From MD308 sp051888795 (lineage in GTDB: Bacteria > Bacillota > Clostridia > Lachnospirales > Lachnospiraceae): a DNA stretch of 47,612 bases. Of this stretch, positions 33,234 through 41,756 are shown in pieces. A program made the position numbers and the translations under genes. The stretch covers positions 1-47,612 of the forward strand of contig JBJFCD010000138.1 in NCBI GenBank assembly GCA_051888795.1, written 5' to 3'. Below the pieces are notes generated by a model. That model searched no databases. It was given only the letters and a program-made list of their open reading frames with translations, and was not told where the DNA came from. Each line of letters starts with the position of its first letter. The stretch's first letter is position 1.

Positions 33234-33722
33234 ATGGAGTATATTACACAGTATAAGTCTCCGTTAGGGTGGCTGACACTTGCAAGTGATGGAGAAGCTA
33301 TTACGGGATTATGGATAGAAGGACAGAAATATTTCGGAAGAACATTGGAAGAATTGACTGTTAAACAAGACCTTCCTGTGTTTGAAGAAGCCATACGCTG
33401 GCTTGATGGCTATTTTCAGGGAGAAAAATCAGATATTTTGTTCAGTTTATGTCCGAAAGGCACAGAGTTTCAAAAATCTGTGTGGAAGATATTGTGTGAC
33501 ATTCCTTATGGAGCAACTATTACTTACGGTGAAATTGCAAAAAAGATAGCGAGAGAGAAAGGAAAAGCATCTATGTCGGCACAGGCAGTGGGAAGTGCTG
33601 TAGGGCATAATCCGATTTCTATTCTTATTCCCTGTCACAGAGTTATAGGTGCAAATGGCAGTCTTACAGGATATGCGGGAGGGATAGAGAAAAAGAGGTG
33701 GCTTCTTGAACTGGAAGCTTAA
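33234..33722 (+). CDS. ogt: Methylated-DNA--protein-cysteine methyltransferase
   Basis: A 162-residue O6-alkylguanine repair protein. The acceptor cysteine C134 lies in the motif IPCHRVIGANGSLTGYAGG, and the helix-turn-helix GTEFQKSVWKILCDIPYGAT and GEIAKK part is complete. The protein takes the alkyl group from O6-alkylguanine once and is then spent. Start ATG 33234 has AAAGGAAG at a good distance and gives the normal length. A GTG at 33177 overlaps the helicase stop (GTGA) and would add 19 residues, but has no ribosome site. It closes the radical SAM/DUF4130/helicase block, with a hairpin after it. Confidence 0.93.
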   Translation: MEYITQYKSPLGWLTLASDGEAITGLWIEGQKYFGRTLEELTVKQDLPVFEEAIRWLDGYFQGEKSDILFSLCPKGTEFQKSVWKILCDIPYGATITYGEIAKKIAREKGKASMSAQAVGSAVGHNPISILIPCHRVIGANGSLTGYAGGIEKKRWLLELEA

Positions 33723-33730
33723 TGAAAAGG

Positions 33731-33756
33731 AAAGAGCTGCCGATTGGCAGCTCTTT
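33731..33756. terminator. Hairpin between ogt and the large secreted protein gene
   Basis: AAAGAGCTGCC (33731-33741), loop GATT, GGCAGCTCTTT (33746-33756). The T run lies in the outer stem on both strands, so it may terminate both convergent genes. Confidence 0.75.
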
Positions 33757-33760
33757 CAGG

Positions 33761-36700
33761 TTATTTTATCCATTCTCCGTTTGTAAAACCATATCTTGTT
33801 GTTGACCAGTTACTAGTAACATTCTGAAGAGATATTTTTACACCTTTTGCATAATATAAAGGAATATTAAGTGTTGTTGGTGCTTCGCTTGCTTTTATAG
33901 TATATGTCTGGCTTGGGTCAGATTCACCATCGAGGAAGACATAAATTTCTGCGTCTTTACTGAGTGTTCCGTCTACATGTCCGACGCTGATCTTTAAAGC
34001 ACTGAAATTGCCGTTTGTGTTGAACATAGCGGCAGAATTACCCCAGGCCTCTTTAACTGACTGAGATCTTAATACAAATCCGTTTGTATATTCAGTACCA
34101 GACATTGTAAAAGATTCTTCATCTTCATTTGGATAGGTTGTACAGCAAATACTTTGGTAAGGTGAACAGATTTCCATAAAACTGCTGTTCCAATCTACAT
34201 TCAGGAAAGGATCTTTTGTATGTATGGTTCCCTCTGTGCCGTTTTTTCCATGCCATACGCCTTCTACAAAACCAAAAGAAGAGTGTGCCCAATTATTTGA
34301 CTGGGTCTTTTTTAAAGAAAAAGTTGCTGTTTTGGCATAATTTAAATCGATAGAATATATTCTGCTGACATCATGGCTGTTTAGTACAATAGTCTGGTTT
34401 GGATCTTCAGAATCATCAAGGTAAATATAAAGTTCAGCGTTTAAAAGGTTAGTATTATCCAGATGTCCAATTCTCACATCCAGAGAGCTGTATTTACCAT
34501 CTAAATTCCATACAGCATCGGAGGTTCCACCTGTTCCCTGAGTTCCGTTATCTAAATAGAAGCCTGCATCATAATCTACACCGGAGATGGTCATATAGCC
34601 GGTTCCGTCACCCATATATTCTCCATAAATCTGTGTGTAGGAAGATGGTTTACATACATCCAGCCAATTTGCTTCGCGGACAGGTTCCAGATAGATATCC
34701 TGTGTGATATCGTTTGATGAAAAACTTAAATCATCTTTTATGTAAGGTTGATAGCCTGATTTGCATACGAGTAATACATAGTCCTTTTTTGAGAATCCAT
34801 CGATTTCATAGTTGCCATTCTCATCGGTTTCCCCTTTGAAATCCTCTTCTTGTGATCGGAGATAGTTTTCATCCAGTTTTTTGTCTGGATTCAGTTTCTC
34901 TTTTTCATAAATATATAATTCCACATCTGAAAGCAGAGGGTGATTACTGGTCGTTTTATCTGTCAGGTCATAGACTCGCCCCTCCAGCTTAAAGGTAGGG
35001 AAGTTCAATTTGACTTCAAAGATAGGAAATAATTTGTTTTTAGAGATTTCCAGATTCAACCCCCAGTTTTTCATAAAACCTTCTACTATTTTTATTGCAA
35101 ATTTTAGATCCACACCTAGGATGAACCCCGTCTTGAAGTCAAGATTGACTTCAAGATCTCCGTTAGGGAGAAATTCGTTGGTCGTCTTGTGAGTGACTTC
35201 TACTTTCCCGTCAAGGGTGATTCCTGCTTCTGAACTACATCCTCCGTAAACGTCACCAGGTATGATACCAAGCATCATAACACCGAGCAAAGCACCTGCT
35301 CCTAAAGAGACATTGCCTTTAACTTTTCCGTCAAATACGAATTTTGGTTCTGGTTGTCCGTATTCTGTTTTAGATTTTCGCTCACGTTCGTAAGTACCCA
35401 TCATGTAATCGCCTGCCAGATCTTTCGTCTGAGTATATATGGCAGAATTGATTCCTTCGATATTTTTAGCTTTTGTATTACATACATTAAAGCCACATTC
35501 CCGATAAGATGAATAATCCAGGGATAAAGATAGTTCGGCAGAAAGTTCTCCGGATAAATCCAGATAGAGAGCTATAAAATACTTTGGTTTTATCGACCTT
35601 CTTGTGTAACTTGCCTGTCTCCTTATGCTTGCTGTAGGAGATGCTACGAAGTTTAATCCAATGACACCAAGCATGATGCGCTCACTCATATCAATACCGG
35701 ATAATTGAATACCACATTTTTCGATTTTATTTTCAAAATTACTGTTTGCTTTTGTGACAATATCTTTGAAATCAATAGAATCAAGGGCTTTAAGAGTTAC
35801 ATTTGCCTTTGTATTGTAAGAGACATCCATTTTTATCTGTTGCGGCATCAGTGAGCCACTTTTTTCTTTCCATTCAAGACTGCCGTCAAAGGTAATGTCA
35901 GAAATCTCAAGGCTTCCATTTAAACGAAGCTGATCTGTGGTGTCTGGATCCATATCTTTGTCATATAATAGAACATCTAAAAGATCTAACTTAATAGAAA
36001 GTGATTTTTTGTTACCTGCAGAGATTTTCGGCTGGAAGAAACCTGACATTCCTTCAGGAAAATAAGGACGCGAATATTTTTTAGATGCGTATGTATTTAC
36101 TTCGTTTTCAGATATTGCAGATACTTCGGTGCCATCAGGAACCATGATAAAAGCGATTGGGTCATCTGGATCCACGCCACCTCCGAAATCAATACATCCA
36201 TCTCCGTCGAATAGATCATCCAATCCCGGCTCTCTAAAGGTTACTTCGATATAGGTGTCAGAATCAACAGAACTATCAGATGGAGCGCCCCAGGATTCTA
36301 TCGTTCCACTGAATCCGTCAGGAAAATCGTCATTTGGAGGGAGAATGTATGTATTTCCTTCTTTGATTTCTCCGCTTGAGAGCTTTTGGTATAATTCAGA
36401 GTCTTTTTTTATAACAATTTTTGTTGTGTCAGAAAGGAAACTGTCAGATTCGGATTTTTCATGCTGAAAATCAGCTATATTCTCAGCAAAATCCATACTT
36501 TCATCTTCATCACCAGTGACAATTTCTTCATCAAAATCAAGTTCTTTACTATTTCTGACAATAATAAGAGAATTCGTCGCAGAACGTCCTGTTGAATCTG
36601 TGACAGTCAGAGTAAATGTGTTTGTACCGATGGAAGGTTGTACAGTTGATGACCAGCTATCTTTTACAGCGACAGCGCCTTGCTGTGTGATCAGCCCCTC

Positions 36701-37384
36701 AGAATCATACAATTGAAAAGAAATTGTTTTTAATGTTGCATCATGGGATATTTTACCTGTGACAGAAACTTCGGACTCCTCTGTTGAAATAGATTCCTGG
36801 TCAAAAGTAATGGTCAGAAGAGTACTTTTAGGTCTTTGTACCTTGATCGTGCAAGTATATTTTTTCTTCTTGTATGTTGCAGTTATTTTAGCAGTTCCCG
36901 GTTTTTTGGCTGTTACTTTCCCTTTTTTGGATACAGTTGCAACTGATTTATTACTGCTTTTCCATGTGACAGTACCTTTTGAATTCAACATTTTAAGCTG
37001 TACAGTTTTTCCCGGGGCCAAAGTGGCAGTTTTTTTGTTCAAGGCAGGTTTTGCAGGTTTCACAGTGACTTTACAGGTAAGTTTCTTTCCGCTGACTTTT
37101 GCGGTGATCACAGCCTTTCCTGCTTTGCGTGCCTTGATTTTTCCGTTTGAATTAACGGATGCTATTTTTTTATTACTGCTGGACCATTTGATTTTCCCGC
37201 TGGCATTAATGATAGTAATGGTTTTGGAATTACCCACATACATAGTGAGTTTGCTCTTGCTGAGTTTTACATTTCCGGCTGCCTCAGCATCCATTGTAAT
37301 CCCAGGGAGAAATGCTGAGACTATTAAGGATATTATTAATAGCCATGACAGCATTTTTTTGGAAATAGATTGTTTTGGTTTCAT
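33761..37384 (-). CDS. Large secreted protein with BIG2, Ig-like and two C-terminal NPCBM domains
   Basis: A 1207-residue exported protein. The signal peptide (LSWLLIISLIVSAFLPGITM, cut near AEAAG) is followed by two lysine-rich BIG2 domains at about 38-110 and 112-185 (IKWSSSNKKIASVNSNGKIK and VTWKSSNKSVATVSKKGKVT). Next come an Ig-like domain to about 275, an acidic linker, and a large middle of unknown fold, then a carboxypeptidase-regulatory-like domain near 800-890 (GETDENGNYEIDGF). Two related NPCBM domains close the chain, at about 908-1050 and 1061-1207, each ending in a Gly-rich 'YGF..G.W' motif. NPCBM domains bind sugars. No sortase motif, lipobox or S-layer domain is seen, so the protein is probably released or held by its carbohydrate or BIG2 domains. 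The middle's function is unknown. Confidence 0.82.
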   Translation of the reverse strand: MKPKQSISKKMLSWLLIISLIVSAFLPGITMDAEAAGNVKLSKSKLTMYVGNSKTITIINASGKIKWSSSNKKIASVNSNGKIKARKAGKAVITAKVSGKKLTCKVTVKPAKPALNKKTATLAPGKTVQLKMLNSKGTVTWKSSNKSVATVSKKGKVTAKKPGTAKITATYKKKKYTCTIKVQRPKSTLLTITFDQESISTEESEVSVTGKISHDATLKTISFQLYDSEGLITQQGAVAVKDSWSSTVQPSIGTNTFTLTVTDSTGRSATNSLIIVRNSKELDFDEEIVTGDEDESMDFAENIADFQHEKSESDSFLSDTTKIVIKKDSELYQKLSSGEIKEGNTYILPPNDDFPDGFSGTIESWGAPSDSSVDSDTYIEVTFREPGLDDLFDGDGCIDFGGGVDPDDPIAFIMVPDGTEVSAISENEVNTYASKKYSRPYFPEGMSGFFQPKISAGNKKSLSIKLDLLDVLLYDKDMDPDTTDQLRLNGSLEISDITFDGSLEWKEKSGSLMPQQIKMDVSYNTKANVTLKALDSIDFKDIVTKANSNFENKIEKCGIQLSGIDMSERIMLGVIGLNFVASPTASIRRQASYTRRSIKPKYFIALYLDLSGELSAELSLSLDYSSYRECGFNVCNTKAKNIEGINSAIYTQTKDLAGDYMMGTYERERKSKTEYGQPEPKFVFDGKVKGNVSLGAGALLGVMMLGIIPGDVYGGCSSEAGITLDGKVEVTHKTTNEFLPNGDLEVNLDFKTGFILGVDLKFAIKIVEGFMKNWGLNLEISKNKLFPIFEVKLNFPTFKLEGRVYDLTDKTTSNHPLLSDVELYIYEKEKLNPDKKLDENYLRSQEEDFKGETDENGNYEIDGFSKKDYVLLVCKSGYQPYIKDDLSFSSNDITQDIYLEPVREANWLDVCKPSSYTQIYGEYMGDGTGYMTISGVDYDAGFYLDNGTQGTGGTSDAVWNLDGKYSSLDVRIGHLDNTNLLNAELYIYLDDSEDPNQTIVLNSHDVSRIYSIDLNYAKTATFSLKKTQSNNWAHSSFGFVEGVWHGKNGTEGTIHTKDPFLNVDWNSSFMEICSPYQSICCTTYPNEDEESFTMSGTEYTNGFVLRSQSVKEAWGNSAAMFNTNGNFSALKISVGHVDGTLSKDAEIYVFLDGESDPSQTYTIKASEAPTTLNIPLYYAKGVKISLQNVTSNWSTTRYGFTNGEWIK

Positions 37385-37429
37385 ACTCTTACTCCTTTAA
37401 GTTTTAAAAATGTATTCGTGTCTGACAAT

Positions 37430-37438
37430 ATTATAACA
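37430..37438 (-). promoter_or_regulatory. Extended -10 promoter of the large secreted protein
   Basis: On the minus strand TGTTATAAT gives a perfect TATAAT (plus 37430-37435) with the TGN extension. The region 17 bases further upstream has no good -35. The gene's AAAGGAG lies about 10 bases before its start. Confidence 0.5.
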
Positions 37439-37480
37439 TGTGATAATATTTAAGTGGTGTTTTGTTGTAGATTTTTACAC

Positions 37481-37515
37481 AAAAATCTCCCGAAAGATTA
37501 AGTATCTTCGGGAGA
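37481..37515 (-). terminator. Terminator of the minus-strand GntR/ABC operon
   Basis: On the minus strand TCTCCCGAA (plus 37507-37515) and TTCGGGAGA (plus 37486-37494) pair and are followed by a T run (plus 37481-37485). Confidence 0.75.
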
Positions 37516-37573
37516 CCTTCTCTTTAATTATAAATATTGTGGAAATCATTTTTCTTGAAAAATTAGTTATTCA

Positions 37574-38404
37574 TCAGATCAGATTGATTTTGCGTTTCAT
37601 AATGTACTGTGTGATCGGATAAAGAATTATTGTGATGATACACATCAGAATACAGGATAGTCTCAGTGCTTCAGACATATAGGCAATAAAACTGAAATGC
37701 AAGGCATCCGCTTCGGCCAAGTATATCATACTGGTTAACTGTCCGAAACATATTATAAATAATAGTGACAATACAGAAATCACTATCTGTAACACAAAAT
37801 ATGCAACAAGCGAACCTATGATCCGATGACTGGAAAATAGCTGTCCCAGGGCAATGGATGCGTAGAGCATAATCACATTTGAAATGGCGCTGATGATACT
37901 AAACAGAAGGATAACGGCAATGATGGTGGAGAGAGAAAGATTCTCATATTTTTCTGTCATTCCTAATTCTGTTTGTATATCTGTTTTGTTTTCGTAGAAA
38001 AATGACTGGACATTGGGAGTCCATGCGACAATATATATGCCGATGTAGGTTAAGCATAGATTTAAAAATGCCCAGATACTTCCTGATACTGTTTTTGATA
38101 TAAGGTGCTGTGAGCTTTTTACAGGAAGGGTATGTGTGAGGTAACCTTCATCTGTAAAAATATTTTTGTAAAATCTGACAGCGATAATTAATAAAGTGCC
38201 CATAGAAATGGCCATGATAATCAAAAAACATAGTGTAAAAGTAATTGCAAATAAAAATTCTGTCTGCTCCTGATCTGTTTGAAGTTCAATGCGACTGGTG
38301 AGAAACACTCTGATAAGCACAAGTGAAATCATCAGGAAAGAGTGCAGGAGTATTAAAAATCGATTCAGATATTTCATGTCATATTTGATAAGTTTTCCTA
38401 ACAT
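37574..38404 (-). CDS. ABC-2 type transporter permease
   Basis: A 276-residue membrane protein with six hydrophobic segments, starting MLGKLIKYDMKYLNRFLILL and ending in a basic tail (YPITQYIMKRKINLI). The start lies within the end of the ATPase gene, so the two are coupled. The motif DEGYLTHTLPVKSSQHL after the second helix is typical of permeases paired with YtrA-regulated ATPases. Substrate unknown; this is the membrane half of the second such transporter in the window. Confidence 0.85.
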   Translation of the reverse strand: MLGKLIKYDMKYLNRFLILLHSFLMISLVLIRVFLTSRIELQTDQEQTEFLFAITFTLCFLIIMAISMGTLLIIAVRFYKNIFTDEGYLTHTLPVKSSQHLISKTVSGSIWAFLNLCLTYIGIYIVAWTPNVQSFFYENKTDIQTELGMTEKYENLSLSTIIAVILLFSIISAISNVIMLYASIALGQLFSSHRIIGSLVAYFVLQIVISVLSLLFIICFGQLTSMIYLAEADALHFSFIAYMSEALRLSCILMCIITIILYPITQYIMKRKINLI

Positions 38405-39099
38405 TTGAATACCTCCCGGAATAGTGCATCTACAGATTTTTTCTGTTCCATACGAATTTCATCAACTGTAGCATTGAGAACGATTTTTCCCTGTTTGAGG
38501 AAAAGTACCTGATCCAGTATATTTTCAATATCCGAGATCAGATGGGTGGATAAAAGGATGGTCGCATTTTCATTGTAGTTATTCAGTATCGTCCCTAAAA
38601 TATAATCTCTTGCGGCGGGATCAACTCCTCCGATCGGTTCATCCAGAATATAGAGCATAGCGTCTCTGCTCATTACAAGGATCAATTGTACTTTTTCTTT
38701 TGTCCCTTTTGAAAAAGTTTTTAATCGTGCATTTGGATCAATCTGAAGGTCGCTTAACATGTGGTAAGCACGCTCTGATGAAAAATCGTCATAAAAATCT
38801 GCAAAATATTGTATGAGTTCTTTTACCCGCATGGATTCATTTAAGTAAGTGCGTTCCGGAAGATAGGAGATGATTTTTTTCGTCTCTACTCCGGGAGTAT
38901 ATCCATTGATCAGAACTTCACCAGAGGTAGGAACAAGGACATCATTGATCAGCTTGATCAATGTGCTCTTTCCGCTTCCGTTAGGCCCTAAAAGACCTAT
39001 GATCTGGCCGCTTTCCAGTGTAAGGTTCAAATGATCCAGTGCATATTGCATATGATTATAGCTTTTGGTAAGTGTACGGCATTCTAAGATTGGATTCAT
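38398..39099 (-). CDS. ABC transporter ATP-binding protein
   Basis: A 233-residue ATPase with Walker A GLLGPNGSGKSTL, signature FSKGTKEKVQL, Walker B MLYILDEPIGGVDP and switch histidine LLSTHLIS. The start codon follows the GntR stop with no gap (TAA-ATG) and the end overlaps the permease gene, giving a tightly packed three-gene operon. It differs clearly from the ATPase at 5515, so the two cassettes are not a recent duplication. Confidence 0.92.
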   Translation of the reverse strand: MNPILECRTLTKSYNHMQYALDHLNLTLESGQIIGLLGPNGSGKSTLIKLINDVLVPTSGEVLINGYTPGVETKKIISYLPERTYLNESMRVKELIQYFADFYDDFSSERAYHMLSDLQIDPNARLKTFSKGTKEKVQLILVMSRDAMLYILDEPIGGVDPAARDYILGTILNNYNENATILLSTHLISDIENILDQVLFLKQGKIVLNATVDEIRMEQKKSVDALFREVFKC

Positions 39100-39477
39100 T
39101 TAAGATTCCTCCTTTACAGTTTCCTGAATCAGACTGAGAGTATCGTCGGTAGAAAATCCGAGCTGTCTCATCTTTTCAAAGAATTCATGGATATGTGACT
39201 TGGCAAGTTCGTTTTTTAATTGTTTCAGCATGGTCTCATCCTCCGTGATAAATCTTCCGCTGGTACGTCTGGAATGTACGATACCGCTTCGTTCCAGTTC
39301 AGATAGAGCTTTTTGCATTGTGTTTGGATTTACTGCGGCTTCCAGCGCAAGCTCTCTTACGGAAGGCAGTTTGTCACCGGGATTGTATACACCGGATACG
39401 ATATCCTGCTGAATTTTTTCCATTAACTGAAGATAGATGGGTCTGTTATCATCCAGTTTCCAAGGCATGCAATTCAC
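39100..39477 (-). CDS. GntR-family regulator, YtrA subfamily
   Basis: A 125-residue regulator: winged helix at about residues 10-80 (RPIYLQLMEKIQQDIVSGVY, KLPSVRELALEAAVNPNTMQ, wing SGIVHSRRTSGRFIT) and a short helical tail, the YtrA form. It heads the operon with the ATPase and permease behind it. GAGAGGTGAATTGC precedes the ATG. A palindrome upstream is a candidate operator. Confidence 0.9.
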   Translation of the reverse strand: MNCMPWKLDDNRPIYLQLMEKIQQDIVSGVYNPGDKLPSVRELALEAAVNPNTMQKALSELERSGIVHSRRTSGRFITEDETMLKQLKNELAKSHIHEFFEKMRQLGFSTDDTLSLIQETVKEES

Positions 39478-39493
39478 CTCTCCTTATTTTTTA

Positions 39494-39521
39494 TTATTGT
39501 ATTAATTCAATAGTACAATAA
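39494..39521. promoter_or_regulatory. Candidate operator of the second GntR operon
   Basis: TTATTGTA (39494-39501) and TACAATAA (39514-39521) form an exact inverted repeat with a 12-base centre, which itself contains ATTAATT. It lies just upstream of the minus-strand GntR ribosome site, over the likely promoter. Confidence 0.55.
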
Positions 39522-39634
39522 TATAATTACACATTTTTGAGAATATGTCAAGAAAGGAATTTTTGATTGTGTGTATGAAAAGATAGTGATAAAATTTGGA
39601 TGTTTAATATAGATAACTGAAATGAGGGATGAAA

Positions 39635-39997
39635 ATGATAGAATGTTTGTTTGTAGGTGTTGGAGGTTTTATCGGTTCGGTGTGCAGATATCTGATCGGA
39701 CTGATACCATTGAAAGTAGAAAATGGTTTTCCGGTGAAGACGCTTGCTATTAATATTGCAGGAGCCTTTTTGATTAGTTTAATCACTGCTCTTGCCGCAA
39801 AGAATAAAACAATAAATCCGCAGATTCTGCTTATGTTAAAAGTCGGAATCTGCGGAGGTTTTACAACATTTTCCACATTTGCCTTTGAATCAGCGGATTT
39901 AATACAAAAGGGAAGTGCACCTGTGGCAGTTGCCTATATGGTTACCAGTCTGGTACTTGGCGTACTGGCTGTATTTGCAGCACAGATGCTGGTCTAG
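39635..39997 (+). CDS. crcB: Fluoride exporter CrcB/FluC
   Basis: A 120-residue protein with four membrane helices. It has the family features GGFIGSVCRYLIG, the polar-track asparagine in TLAINIAGAF, and the phenylalanine-box segment GICGGFTTFSTFAFE. As a dual-topology dimer it forms a fluoride channel that keeps cytosolic fluoride low. The ATG at 39635 is preferred over 39629 because GAGGG lies 6 bases before it. Only one crcB copy is seen. The usual crcB-motif fluoride riboswitch was not found upstream. The gene ends 7 bases from the convergent nfo. Confidence 0.93.
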   Translation: MIECLFVGVGGFIGSVCRYLIGLIPLKVENGFPVKTLAINIAGAFLISLITALAAKNKTINPQILLMLKVGICGGFTTFSTFAFESADLIQKGSAPVAVAYMVTSLVLGVLAVFAAQMLV

Positions 39998-40004
39998 CCT
40001 TGCA

Positions 40005-40907
40005 TTATTCGTTGTCCTTAATGATCTTTTCCTGAATGTCCGGGTCAAACCGATTATTTCTCAGCATTTCAATTTCTCTTTTGTATGGAGCATATGATTT
40101 TTTTGCTGCAGTCGGTGACGATATATACGGAGTTTCCAGAATCTTTGGAACATCTGTAAAATCCGGGTGATGGACAATGTAGGAGAGTGCATCAAATCCG
40201 ATCTCACCAAATCCCAGGTTTGCATGACGGTCTTTTTTTGCTCCGGATACATTTTTACTGTCATTGATATGGAAGACAGCAATCTGGTCTTTCCCAATGA
40301 TTTTGTCAAATTCGTTCATGACTCCGTCAAAATCATGGATGATATCATAACCACTGTCATGAGTGTGGCACGTATCAAAGCAGACACGCAATTTATCGTT
40401 GTATGTCACGCCATCGTAGATGCGTGCAAGCTCTTCAAAAGAGCGTCCAATCTCCGAACCTTTTCCTGCCATGGTTTCCAGAGCGATACAAAGATTCGTA
40501 TCACTGGTCAGAACTTCGTTCAGACCTTTTATAATCTGGTGAATGCCTACATCTGTGCCTTCGCCTACATGAGCACCGGGATGGAGAATCAGAACTTTAC
40601 TTTTGCAAGCTTCTGTGCGTTCAATCTCTGTTCTGAGAAAATTTACCGCAAGGTCGTATGTTTCCGGTTTGACAGCATTTCCAAGATTAATAATATATGG
40701 AGCGTGGACAATAACTTCATCTATGCCGTGGTCGTTCATATAAGACCATGCAGCATCAATGTTTAATTCGCTGATATCCTTTCTCCGGGTGTTCTGAGGT
40801 GCGCCGGTATAGAACATGAATGTATTGGCTCCGTAGGAAACCGCTTCCTTCGCTGAACCAAGCATCATGTCCTTTCCGCTCATTCCTACATGGGAACCTA
40901 ACTTCAT
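40005..40907 (-). CDS. nfo: Endonuclease IV (AP endonuclease)
   Basis: A 300-residue zinc-dependent AP endonuclease that cuts DNA 5' to abasic sites in base-excision repair. Family sequence is clear throughout: LGSHVGMSGKDMMLGSAKEA, the metal-binding VHAPYIINLGN, LILHPGAHVGEGTDVGI, CFDTCHTHDSGYDI and FHINDSKNVSGAKKDRHANL followed by GFGEIGFD. Length is normal. It follows the flavin reductase-rubredoxin gene by 9 bases with AGGAGGCACTT as ribosome site, so both form one minus-strand operon. Confidence 0.96.
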   Translation of the reverse strand: MKLGSHVGMSGKDMMLGSAKEAVSYGANTFMFYTGAPQNTRRKDISELNIDAAWSYMNDHGIDEVIVHAPYIINLGNAVKPETYDLAVNFLRTEIERTEACKSKVLILHPGAHVGEGTDVGIHQIIKGLNEVLTSDTNLCIALETMAGKGSEIGRSFEELARIYDGVTYNDKLRVCFDTCHTHDSGYDIIHDFDGVMNEFDKIIGKDQIAVFHINDSKNVSGAKKDRHANLGFGEIGFDALSYIVHHPDFTDVPKILETPYISSPTAAKKSYAPYKREIEMLRNNRFDPDIQEKIIKDNE

Positions 40908-40916
40908 AAGTGCCTC

Positions 40917-41561
40917 CTATTTCTGGACAAATTTGTCTTTTGGCTGTTTACATACAGGACATACAAAGTCATCCGGAAGTTCGTCAAACGGAACGTCACC
41001 ATCATATTCATATCCGCAGATGGAACATACCCATTTTGATCCGGCTTCTTTATCTGATTCTTCTTCTGCAATATAAGTAGGTGCATTTTTCGGACTCTTT
41101 CCTTTTACTACGTTATGATAGTAAGCATAAGTCATAGCCGGAGTATTTCCAATGACATCACCGTCAATGACTTCCCCTAAAAATACGGTATGTGTAGAGG
41201 TTTCCATCTTATCGATAACGTTGCATACAATATATCCGCAGCTGTCGGAGATTACCGGGAGACCTTCTTTTTCAAGGAAATCAACGCCCATAAATTTGTG
41301 AACGTCTCTTCCTGACTGGAATCCGAACTGGCCGATAAGAGACGGATCAGATGCTTCGGAAAGAATTGATACAGCAAATTTTCCGGAACGCGCGATACAG
41401 GAATTGGTAAAGTTATCGTGATTCATGCTCACTGCAATTGTTGCAGGAGAGGAAGTAATCTGCATGATACTGTTGGCGATACATCCGGTATATCGTCCGT
41501 CATCCAGAGAAGATACTACATAAACACCATAAGAAAGATTTCTAAATACATTTTTATTCAT
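40917..41561 (-). CDS. Flavin reductase-rubredoxin fusion protein
   Basis: A 214-residue protein: an FMN-binding split-barrel domain (VFRNLSYGVYVVSSLDDGRY, PATIAVSMNHDNFTN, SVSILSE-type core, about residues 1-160) fused to a C-terminal rubredoxin with both iron ligands pairs (WVCSICGYEYDGDVPFDELP and FVCPVCKQPK). Such fusions in anaerobes pass electrons to oxygen- or peroxide-reducing partners. The start at plus 41561 is set by AAAGGAGCCTATT. Pairing with nfo suggests a shared role in oxidative stress, which is inference. Confidence 0.92.
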   Translation of the reverse strand: MNKNVFRNLSYGVYVVSSLDDGRYTGCIANSIMQITSSPATIAVSMNHDNFTNSCIARSGKFAVSILSEASDPSLIGQFGFQSGRDVHKFMGVDFLEKEGLPVISDSCGYIVCNVIDKMETSTHTVFLGEVIDGDVIGNTPAMTYAYYHNVVKGKSPKNAPTYIAEEESDKEAGSKWVCSICGYEYDGDVPFDELPDDFVCPVCKQPKDKFVQK

Positions 41562-41692
41562 AATAGGCTCCTTTCGCAATTACTTTATTCAATAATAGTA
41601 ATCATTACTGAAATTTTAACACAATGTTTCTTATTTGGCAAGAATAGTATGCACATTTTTGGAAAAATATAGTACAAAATATAATCGGAAGG

Positions 41693-41721
41693 TTGTTGCA
41701 GGAAAATTCTTATGTTAAAAT
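41693..41721 (+). promoter_or_regulatory. Promoter of argS
   Basis: TTGTTG (41693-41698), 17 bases, TAAAAT (41716-41721). The leader is about 30 bases, which excludes a T-box. Confidence 0.55.
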
Positions 41722-41756
41722 ACTAAAATGACAATTGAGTATGAGGAGGAATATCC

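Noticed and set aside
36759..37400. 213-codon open frame on the plus strand opposite the BIG2 repeats
   Set aside because: It is antisense to a clearly real secreted protein; its hydrophobic, phenylalanine-rich translation is what lysine-rich BIG2 coding gives in reverse. No ribosome site.
39540..39634. Fluoride riboswitch before crcB
   Set aside because: The conserved crcB-motif elements were not found in the 95 bases upstream.
40167..40766. 199-codon open frame opposite nfo
   Set aside because: Lies wholly inside a certain nfo gene on the other strand and has no family-like sequence.
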